Positions 6,323 through 11,173 of a stretch of DNA of 11,173 bases are shown piece by piece. The stretch covers positions 1 to 11,173 of the forward strand of contig CAYGBY010000128.1 in assembly GCA_964348115.1 (NCBI GenBank), in the 5' to 3' direction. The notes under the pieces were generated by a model. It saw only the letters and a list, made by a program, of their open reading frames with translations. It was not told where the DNA came from and did no database searches. The DNA is from Azophilus sp964348115. GTDB taxonomy: Bacteria; Pseudomonadota; Gammaproteobacteria; Pseudomonadales; Azotimanducaceae. Position numbers and translations under genes: made by a program. The stretch's first letter is position 1. Every line of letters starts with the position of its first letter.

Positions 6323-7830
6323 CAGTGGGTGACCCGCAGCACCTCCCGCATGGAGGTGACGCCGGCGAGCATCTTCGCCCGTCCGTCATCGCGCATGCTG
6401 CCGCAGCTGCGCCGGGCATGCCGCGCCAAATCCTGCTCCGAAGCGCGATCATGAATCAGCGCCTGCATGGGCGCATCGATGGCCACCAATTCGTAGATGC
6501 CGGTGCGGCCCCGATAGCCGGTTTGTCCGCAGGCTTCGCAGCCGACGGCATCAAATACGATGGCGGAGTCCATCTGCAGGAAGTCAAGTTCCGCAGCCGT
6601 AGCGGGACGTTGCGTGCGACAGTCCGTGCACAGCACCCGCACCAACCGCTGCGCCAGACAGCCCACTAGGCTGGAGGCGAGCAGGAAGGGCTCCACGCCC
6701 ATGTCCACCAAGCGGGCAACCGCCCCCACAGCGGTATTGGTGTGCAGCGTGGAAAGCACCAAGTGGCCGGTAAGGCTGGCTTGCACGGCAATTTCGGCGG
6801 TTTCCAGATCCCTGATTTCGCCCACCATCACCACGTCCGGGTCCTGGCGCAGGATGGCGCGCAGCCCCCGGGCGAAGGTCATGCCGGCCTTTAGGTTCAC
6901 TTGGGTTTGCCCCACCCCCTCCAGGTTGTACTCGATGGGGTCCTCCACGGTCAGGATGTTGATGGTGCGCCGCGACAGCTCTGAAAGGGAGGCGTACAGA
7001 GTGGTGGTCTTGCCGGAACCCGTTGGGCCGGTGACCAGCAGAATGCCGTGCGGGCGATGCACCAGTTCACGGATGCGCGGCAAATCTCCCGCCGCCATGC
7101 CCAGCTTCGCAAGCTGCAGGCGGCCCGCCTGCTTGTCCAGCAGGCGCAGGACCACCCGCTCCCCATTGCCTACCGGCATGGTGGAGACGCGCACGTCCAC
7201 CTCCCGGCCGCCGATGCGCAGGCCGATGCGCCCGTCTTGGGGAATGCGCTTCTCGGCGATGTCCAGCCGCGCCATGACCTTGATGCGGGACACCAGCAAA
7301 GGCGCCAGCTGCCGCTTGGGATGGACGACTTCGCGCATGACGCCATCCACGCGAAAGCGCACCAAAAGATCCTTCTCAAAGGTTTCGATGTGGATATCCG
7401 AAGCGTTCTCGCGGATGGCCTCCGCCAAAAGCGCATTGATCAGGCGGATGATGGGGGCGTCGTCCTCCTGCTCCAGGAGATCTTCCGTCTCCGGCACGGC
7501 GTTGGCGAGGCTGGCCAAGTCCAGTTCATCGCCCATATCCTCCACCATGCGCCGCGCTTCGGAGGCGTCCCGGGCGTAGGCGGCGTTGAGCACCTCTTCA
7601 AACTCCGCCTCCTCCACCAGCCGCAGGCGTACCGGCTGGCCGGCGAAGCGCCTGACTTCGGCCAGGGTTGTGAGGCTGGGCGCGCCGCGGCAGACCACCT
7701 CCAGACCGCCGTCCGCCCCCCCGTTGGTGATGGCGGCGCCAAAGCGGCGGGCGAAGGAAAACGGCAGCAGCCGCGCTTCTGGGGGGCCGGGCGGCGCTTC
7801 TGCTGGTGAGGAGAGAGCCGTTTCGCTCAT
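6322..7830 (-). CDS. gspE: type II secretion system ATPase GspE
   Basis: Cytoplasmic AAA-type secretion ATPase that powers pseudopilus growth through GspL and GspF. Numbered from ATG 7830 (502 residues), the N1E-type domain begins with LLPFSFARRFG (21-31). Then come RENASDIHIE (140-149) and VRFRVDGVMREV (157-168), Walker A GPTGSGKT (268-275), the Asp box TVEDPIEY (294-301) and Walker B VVMVGEIRD (333-341). The His box is STLHTNTA (360-367). Four zinc-binding Cys of the E-type ATPases are present (C401, C404, C431, C434), followed by the C-terminal MRDDGRAKMLAGVTS motif. An in-frame ATG at 7845 would add five residues. I prefer 7830 because GGATGG precedes it and nothing like a Shine-Dalgarno precedes 7845. 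It is the first gene of the operon, divergent from pyrB. Confidence 0.97.
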   Translation of the reverse strand: MSETALSSPAEAPPGPPEARLLPFSFARRFGAAITNGGADGGLEVVCRGAPSLTTLAEVRRFAGQPVRLRLVEEAEFEEVLNAAYARDASEARRMVEDMGDELDLASLANAVPETEDLLEQEDDAPIIRLINALLAEAIRENASDIHIETFEKDLLVRFRVDGVMREVVHPKRQLAPLLVSRIKVMARLDIAEKRIPQDGRIGLRIGGREVDVRVSTMPVGNGERVVLRLLDKQAGRLQLAKLGMAAGDLPRIRELVHRPHGILLVTGPTGSGKTTTLYASLSELSRRTINILTVEDPIEYNLEGVGQTQVNLKAGMTFARGLRAILRQDPDVVMVGEIRDLETAEIAVQASLTGHLVLSTLHTNTAVGAVARLVDMGVEPFLLASSLVGCLAQRLVRVLCTDCRTQRPATAAELDFLQMDSAIVFDAVGCEACGQTGYRGRTGIYELVAIDAPMQALIHDRASEQDLARHARRSCGSMRDDGRAKMLAGVTSMREVLRVTH

Positions 7831-7864
7831 CCGGCGACCATCCATGTTTGGCTTGCGAAAGCTG

Positions 7865-7895
7865 ATGATACCAGCCTGGAACGGTTGCGGCGCAA
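7865..7895 (-). promoter_or_regulatory. putative gspE operon promoter
   Basis: On the minus strand, TGGTATCAT (7873-7865) is an extended -10-like element with TATCAT as the hexamer. A TTGCGC -35-like sequence (7895-7890) lies 19 bases upstream, which is longer than ideal. Predicted transcription start is near 7858, leaving a short leader before the ATG at 7830. It is supported only by pattern and by the divergent gene arrangement. Confidence 0.3.
7885..7895. promoter_or_regulatory. TTGCG-G-CGCAA palindrome between divergent gspE and pyrB
   Basis: TTGCGGCGCAA is a perfect inverted repeat (5-base arms, one-base centre). It lies midway between the two divergent starts and overlaps the -35-like region on the minus strand. 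It could be an operator half-site pair, but chance is a fair alternative in GC-rich DNA. Confidence 0.25.
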
Positions 7896-7913
7896 GTTGG
7901 GCGCACCCCCCCT

Positions 7914-7919
7914 TATGCT
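7914..7919 (+). promoter_or_regulatory. possible pyrB -10 element
   Basis: TATGCT, followed by AAG, is a good -10-like hexamer 34 bases before the proposed CTG start. No -35 hexamer sits at 16-18 bases: TTGGGC is 11 away and TTGCGG 23 away. A run of seven C lies immediately upstream (7906-7912). Low-confidence promoter call. Confidence 0.25.
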
Positions 7920-7952
7920 AAGCTGTCGCGGCAAGCGCCAGGAACGCAGCCC

Positions 7953-8969
7953 CTGCATTTCACCGGATCGCATATCCTGTCCGTGGACCAGCTTGGCCGG
8001 GACGACATCGAGCGGGTCTTCGCCGTGGCGGACGACCTGCGCCCCTACGCCATGCGCAAGCGCGCCACCGGGGTGCTGCAGGGCGCCATTCTCTCCAACA
8101 TGTTCTTTGAGCCCTCCACCCGCACCCGCATTTCCTTTGGCTCTGCGTTCAACCTGCTCGGCGGCGAGGTGCGGGAGACCACGGAGGTGAAAGCCTCCTC
8201 GTTGGCCAAGGGGGAATCCCTGCACGACACCGCCCGGGTGCTGTCCGGCTACAGCGACGTCATCGTCATGCGCCACCCCCAGGCGGGGGCGGTGGCGGAA
8301 TTCGCGCAGGCCAGCAGGGTGCCCGTGATCAACGCTGGGGATGGGGCCAACGAACACCCCAGCCAGGCCTTGCTGGACCTGTACACCATTCAGCAGGAGA
8401 TGGCGGGGCGGGGCCAAGGCATCGATGGCCTGCGCATCGCCTTGGTGGGAGACCTGCGCTACGGGCGCGCGGTGCACTCCCTGTGCAAATTGCTGGCCCG
8501 GCATGACGGCATTCTGTACCACTTGGTCTCCCCGCCGGGGCTGCAGACGCCGGCGCCCATCATCAAAACCCTGCGTCGACGCGGCCATCGCGTCGCCCAG
8601 CACCACCAACTGGAGGCCGGCATCCGCGACGTGGACATCCTTTACGTCACCCGCACCCAGGAGGAACGCTTCGCCACCCAGGCGGAGGCGGACCGCTACC
8701 GCGGGCTGTTCCGGCTGAACCAAGCCATCTACACAGAGCACTGCCAGCCGAACACGGTGATCATGCATCCCCTGCCGCGGGATTCGCGCAGCGCCGCCAA
8801 GGAGCTCGATGAAGACCTGGACGAGAACCCCAACTTGGCCATCTTTCGGCAAACGGACAACGGCGTCGTCGTGCGCATGGCTCTGTTCGCACTGGTGCTG
8901 AACGTGGCGACGGAGGTGCATAGGCACGCCCGGCCGGTCACTTGGTACACCGCCAAGCGAACGCCTTGA
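7953..8969 (+). CDS. pyrB: aspartate carbamoyltransferase catalytic subunit
   Basis: Condenses carbamoyl phosphate with L-aspartate in the first committed step of pyrimidine synthesis. Numbered from the proposed CTG start (338 residues), the carbamoyl-phosphate motif STRT is at 55-58, Ser82/Ser83 and Lys86 form the 80s loop, and MRHP is at 106-109. NEHPSQ (133-138), GDLRYGR (166-172), TRTQEER (233-239) and HPLPR (272-276) follow, so all catalytic elements are present. The first GTG (7983) would cut into the conserved beta strand HILSV seen at the start of ATCases and has no ribosome site. CTG 7953 gives LHFTGSHILSVDQ and has AGGA (7940-7943) nine bases upstream. No pyrI or pyrC is adjacent. 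The tail after HPLPR (DSRSAAKELDEDLDENPN, about 277-294) is longer than in E. coli PyrB, a variant I believe is shared with some other ATCases. The gene converges on etfA. Confidence 0.95.
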   Translation: MHFTGSHILSVDQLGRDDIERVFAVADDLRPYAMRKRATGVLQGAILSNMFFEPSTRTRISFGSAFNLLGGEVRETTEVKASSLAKGESLHDTARVLSGYSDVIVMRHPQAGAVAEFAQASRVPVINAGDGANEHPSQALLDLYTIQQEMAGRGQGIDGLRIALVGDLRYGRAVHSLCKLLARHDGILYHLVSPPGLQTPAPIIKTLRRRGHRVAQHHQLEAGIRDVDILYVTRTQEERFATQAEADRYRGLFRLNQAIYTEHCQPNTVIMHPLPRDSRSAAKELDEDLDENPNLAIFRQTDNGVVVRMALFALVLNVATEVHRHARPVTWYTAKRTP

Positions 8970-8975
8970 ACGGTG

Positions 8976-8994
8976 GCGGGGCGCGCTTCCCCGC
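8976..8994 (+). terminator. hairpin after pyrB
   Basis: GCGGGG (8976-8981) and CCCCGC (8989-8994) form a 6-bp GC stem with a 7-base loop just after the pyrB stop. No T tract follows, so if it acts in termination it is not a classical intrinsic terminator. Confidence 0.35.
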
Positions 8995-9019
8995 ATGGCA
9001 GGGATGGGCGGGTAGTTTA

Positions 9020-9044
9020 GCGCCGCCAAGTGGAGAGGCGGCGC
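9020..9044 (-). terminator. hairpin after etfA
   Basis: GCGCCGCC (9020-9027) and GGCGGCGC (9037-9044) are perfect complements with a 9-base loop, located three bases past the etfA stop on the minus strand. The stem is strong, but the following bases (TAAACTACC) are not a U run. It may terminate or protect the 3' end of the etfBA message. Because the genes converge, it could serve pyrB as well. Confidence 0.4.
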
Positions 9045-9047
9045 AGG

Positions 9048-9977
9048 CTACAGCAGGGCGTCGAGCTCCGGCAGCGCTTTGAACAGGTCTGCAACCAGGC
9101 CGTAGTCCGCCACCTGAAAGATGGGGGCGTCCTCGTCCTTGTTGATGGCGACGATGACCTTGCTGTCCTTCATGCCGGCCAGATGCTGTATGGCGCCGGA
9201 GATGCCCACGGCGATGTACAGGTCCGGCGCGACAATCTTGCCAGTCTGGCCCACCTGCATGTCGTTGGGCACGAAGCCGGCGTCCACCGCGGCGCGGGAG
9301 GCGCCGATGGCGGCGCCAAGTTTGTCCGCAATGCCTTCCAGCAACTGGAAGTTCTCGCCGCTGCCCATGCCCCGGCCGCCGGAGATGATGGCGCCGGCGG
9401 CGGTCAGTTCGGGGCGTTCGGATTGGGCCAGCTCCTCCCGCAGGAATCCGGACAGGCCGGGATCATGGGCGCTGGCGACCGTTTCCACCGCGCCGGCGCC
9501 AGCGGCCATGTCCACCGGGTCATAGGCCGTCCCGCGCACGCTGACCACCTTAATGGCGTCGTTCGACTTCACCGTGGCGATGGCGTTGCCGGCATAAATG
9601 GGGCGCTTGAAGGTGGCCGCGTCGACCACCCCCACAATGTCGGAGATCTGCGCCACATCCAACAGGGCGGCCGCCCGAGGCAGGAAGTTCTTGCCCGTGG
9701 TGGTGTGTGCGGCCAGCACATGGCTGTAGGAGGCGCCCAGTTCCGCCACCAAGGCGGCGACGTTCTCCGCCAGTTGATGGCCGTAGGCGGCGGCGTCCGC
9801 CAGTAAAACCTTGCCGACGCCGGCCACCTTGGCGGCTTCCTCCGCCACCGCCGCGCAGCCCTGCCCCGCCACCAGAATGTCGAAGCCGCCACCGATGGCC
9901 GCGGCCGCCGCGGCCACCACGCCGGTGACGGGCTTTAGGGACTCGTTATCGTGTTCGGCGACAACCAGAGCGCTCAT
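9048..9977 (-). CDS. etfA: electron transfer flavoprotein subunit alpha (FAD-binding)
   Basis: Alpha subunit of the heterodimeric ETF, which accepts electrons from acyl-CoA and related dehydrogenases and passes them via ETF:quinone oxidoreductase to the respiratory chain. The 309-residue product has the usual N-terminal domain (MSALVVAEHDNESLKP, 1-16). The C-terminal FAD-binding domain contains ISGGRGMGSGENF (198-210), QVGQTGKIVAPDLYIAVGISGAIQH (241-265) and INKDEDAPIFQVADYGLVADLF (278-299). Arg202, Ser260 and His265 lie at positions that contact FAD in characterised ETFs. Length and motifs are standard for proteobacterial ETF. The start ATG overlaps the etfB TGA by four bases (ATGA, 9974-9977), so the two chains are made coupled at equal ratio. 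The gene converges with pyrB. Confidence 0.97.
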   Translation of the reverse strand: MSALVVAEHDNESLKPVTGVVAAAAAAIGGGFDILVAGQGCAAVAEEAAKVAGVGKVLLADAAAYGHQLAENVAALVAELGASYSHVLAAHTTTGKNFLPRAAALLDVAQISDIVGVVDAATFKRPIYAGNAIATVKSNDAIKVVSVRGTAYDPVDMAAGAGAVETVASAHDPGLSGFLREELAQSERPELTAAGAIISGGRGMGSGENFQLLEGIADKLGAAIGASRAAVDAGFVPNDMQVGQTGKIVAPDLYIAVGISGAIQHLAGMKDSKVIVAINKDEDAPIFQVADYGLVADLFKALPELDALL

Positions 9978-10726
9978 GCGATCACCTTCGCTTCATTTCT
10001 GAGTTTATCCACCAACTCCTCGACGCTTTCGACCTTGACGCCAGCGATGCGCTGCGCCGGGCGCTCCACGGAAAGGATCTCCGTGGTGGGCGCAATGTCC
10101 ACGCCCAGATCGGCCGGCATGATGATGTCCATCGGCTTCCTTCTCGCCTTCATGATGTTGGGCAATGAGGCGTAGCGGGGCACGTTCAGCCGAAGGTCCG
10201 TGGTGACGACCGCCGGCAGCTTGACGGAGATGGTCTGCAGCCCGCCGTCCACCTCGCGGGTGACCTCCAGGACGCCATCGCCCACCTTGACCGCGGATGC
10301 GAAGGTGGCTTGGGGCATGCCTGTCAGCGCTGCGAACATCGGACCGGTCTGGCTATTGTCCCCGTCGATGCTCTGCTTGCCGAACAGCACGATGTCGGCC
10401 TGCTCCTTCTCCTGCAGGGCCTTGAGCGCCTTGGCCACGCCAAGGGGCTGCACAGCCTCGTCAGTTTCAACCAGCACCGCCCGGTCCGCGCCCAGCGCCA
10501 AGCAGGTGCGCAACTGCTCTTGGCAGGCCCGGATGCCTACGGCCACGGCGACCACCTCCGTCGCTGTCCCGGCCTCGCGCAGCCGCACCGCCTCCTCTAT
10601 GGCGATTTCGCAGAATGGGTTGACCGCCATTTTCACATTGGTGAGGTCAACGCCGGCGCCATCCGGCTTCACCCGAATTTTCACATTGGCGTCAACCACA
10701 CGCTTAACAGGCACCAATACCTTCAT
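9974..10726 (-). CDS. etfB: electron transfer flavoprotein subunit beta (AMP-binding)
   Basis: Beta subunit of ETF; it binds structural AMP and carries the loop that recognises partner dehydrogenases. The 250-residue product begins MKVLVPVKRVVDANVKIRVKPDG, typical of proteobacterial EtfB. It contains FGKQSIDGDNSQTGPM (115-130, nucleotide loop) and the ETF-beta signature region VTREVDGGLQ...LPAVVTTDLRLNVPRYASLPNIMKARRKP (155-198). The last part of this is the docking loop. The ATG at 10726 is preceded by GAGGG at 5-6 bases spacing. A GTG further up (10789) would add 21 residues foreign to the family, so I reject it. First gene of an etfB-etfA operon; probably transcribed from the promoter-like sequence at 10823-10851. 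Confidence 0.97.
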   Translation of the reverse strand: MKVLVPVKRVVDANVKIRVKPDGAGVDLTNVKMAVNPFCEIAIEEAVRLREAGTATEVVAVAVGIRACQEQLRTCLALGADRAVLVETDEAVQPLGVAKALKALQEKEQADIVLFGKQSIDGDNSQTGPMFAALTGMPQATFASAVKVGDGVLEVTREVDGGLQTISVKLPAVVTTDLRLNVPRYASLPNIMKARRKPMDIIMPADLGVDIAPTTEILSVERPAQRIAGVKVESVEELVDKLRNEAKVIA

Positions 10727-10775
10727 GCAGCCCTCATAGTTAGATGCGCCCGAGGCGCAAAAGACCGACCAACCA

Positions 10776-10863
10776 CATCCGTATGACACCTAGGGATGCG
10801 GAGCCTTCGTTCAGGGCTGCGTATTTTGGCGGCAGTCCCTAGACAGGTCAAGGCGTACGGATG
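10776..10863 (-). repeat. 88-base nested imperfect palindrome upstream of etfB
   Basis: Arms pair in register from outside in. CATCCGTA (10776-10783) pairs with TACGGATG (10856-10863), and TGAC (10784-10787) with GTCA (10847-10850). CTAGGGA (10790-10796) pairs with TCCCTAG (10836-10842). An inner arm TGCGGAGCC (10797-10805) pairs at 7 of 9 positions with GGCTGCGTA (10815-10823). About 26 base pairs in four blocks with small bulges form one long hairpin. It may be a short repeated element of this genome, an RNA leader of etfB, or a DNA-level regulatory structure. Confidence 0.55.
10823..10851 (-). promoter_or_regulatory. putative sigma-70 promoter for etfBA
   Basis: On the minus strand, TTGACC (10851-10846) is five of six to the -35 consensus. 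After a 17-base spacer, CAAAAT (10828-10823) is four of six to the -10. Transcription would start near 10816, giving a leader of about 90 bases. The promoter lies inside the 88-base palindrome, and one TCCCTAG arm is in the spacer. Confidence 0.45.
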
Positions 10864-11100
10864 CTGTAGAACTTCCCCGACGTCCGCCAAGCCTGCCTCG
10901 TCGAGTGCGCCGTCTCCGCCACAGCGCCCAACTCCACCGAAATCCGCGGCTCCTCTTCTCTTCGACTACCTCAAAATGACAAACAACACCCTAGGTCCCA
11001 GAAAACAGGCAACTTTCAGAGTGAGAAGAAATTAGCCGCGGGTGGAAGGCTTCGTCGGGAAGGCGGCGGTTTGGAAGGGGAGTGGAGATGGAAACCCAAC
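10864..11100. other. non-coding stretch between the partial gene and the etfB leader
   Basis: No frame has convincing coding bias. The longest plus-strand frame (10796-11035) is Ser/Pro-rich low-complexity translation and overlaps the palindrome. From about 10955 to 11035 the base composition becomes clearly less GC-rich than the neighbouring genes, suggesting inserted or repeat DNA. A weak GCCGC/GCGGC pairing (11035-11039 with about 11064-11069), followed on the minus strand by TAATTTCTT, could act as a terminator for the gene entering from the right, but the loop is long. Confidence 0.5.
10954..10984 (-). repeat. sequence resembling the TGTCATTCTGAG...GTCGAAGA intergenic repeat
   Basis: On the minus strand the stretch contains TTTGTCATTTTGAGG (10984-10970) followed by TAGTCGAAGAGAAGAGG (10969-10953). 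This resembles the common bacterial intergenic repeat that reads TGTCATTCTGAGCG-AGTCGAAGAATC in many genomes. The resemblance is recalled, not searched. Confidence 0.35.
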
Positions 11101-11173
11101 CTACTGTGTTTTCGTAAGGACGCCGGCGCCGTTGGTGACCAGGGAGTTGTTGACGTTGGCGGAGCCCTGGTTG
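11101..11173 (-). CDS. C-terminal fragment of an unidentified, possibly surface-exposed protein
   Basis: Partial gene running in from beyond the right edge; only the last 23 residues, NQGSANVNNSLVTNGAGVLTKTQ, and a TAG stop (11101-11103) are visible. Nearly every codon up to the last five ends in C or G, much stronger than in the plus-strand frames of the same bases, which supports real coding. The Asn/Gly/Val/Thr composition with a repeated N-x-NN/TNGAG flavour is typical of beta-rich repeat proteins at the cell surface, such as adhesin-like or amyloid-like repeats. The fragment is too short to assign a family. It reads toward etfB, in the same direction as the etfBA operon. Confidence 0.5.
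   Translation of the reverse strand, partial: NQGSANVNNSLVTNGAGVLTKTQ

Noticed and set aside
6560..7579. 339-codon plus-strand open frame opposite gspE
   Set aside because: Ser/Arg-rich translation with no motif, lying wholly antisense to the clear GspE ATPase domains.
7827..9029. 400-codon minus-strand open frame opposite pyrB
   Set aside because: Covers the intact pyrB gene and both flanking intergenic stretches; His/Gln/Gly-rich, with no family resemblance.
10746..10758. GCGCC-CGA-GGCGC hairpin in front of etfB as a terminator
   Set aside because: The stem is only 5 bp, and on the minus strand the T run precedes rather than follows it; it may still be a minor leader structure.
10727..10789. 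GTG extension of etfB by 21 residues
   Set aside because: EtfB proteins start at MKVLV; that ATG has a good GAGGG ribosome site.
10796..11035. 79-codon plus-strand open frame
   Set aside because: Low-complexity Ser/Pro/Arg translation, no ribosome site of note, and it overlaps the palindrome and the AT-richer repeat-like stretch.

Overview
The window looks like chromosomal DNA of a GC-rich proteobacterium, most likely a gammaproteobacterium. The reasons are strong G/C preference at third codon positions, EtfB and EtfA sequences of the proteobacterial type, and a complete general secretory (type II) gene order. I cannot name the genus. All recognised protein genes are intact and belong to known families. 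I did not find a new multi-gene system; the less usual material is in the non-coding stretches and at two start sites. Layout, left to right: positions 1-277 carry no convincing gene. They hold a 14-bp perfect inverted repeat (17-30 / 188-201) and two 20-bp near-identical direct copies (150-169, 262-281) that look like insertion-sequence ends. The second copy contains the stop codon of gspM. Positions 278-7830 (minus strand) are one tightly coupled type II secretion operon in the order gspE-F-G-H-I-J-K-L-M. Several junctions overlap by 1 or 4 bases. The operon encodes the ATPase (E), the inner-membrane platform (F, L, M), the major pseudopilin (G) and four minor pseudopilins (H, I, J, K). The secretin gene gspD, gspC and gspN are not in the window. 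Upstream of gspE, and divergent from it, is pyrB (aspartate carbamoyltransferase), whose start is probably a rare CTG codon. Convergent with pyrB are etfB-etfA (minus strand), the two subunits of the electron transfer flavoprotein, joined by an ATGA overlap. From 10727 to 11100 lies a non-coding region. It holds an 88-base nested palindrome overlapping a promoter-like sequence, and a stretch resembling a widespread intergenic repeat of the TGTCATTCTGAG type. The last 73 bases are the C-terminal end of another minus-strand gene, rich in Asn, Gly, Val and Thr. How the genes work together: GspE hydrolyses ATP on the cytoplasmic face and docks on GspL. GspF, GspL and GspM form the assembly platform. 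The pseudopilus, with GspG as shaft and H-I-J-K at the tip, pushes folded periplasmic proteins through an outer-membrane secretin encoded elsewhere. The pyrimidine gene and the ETF genes are housekeeping neighbours with no evident link to secretion.
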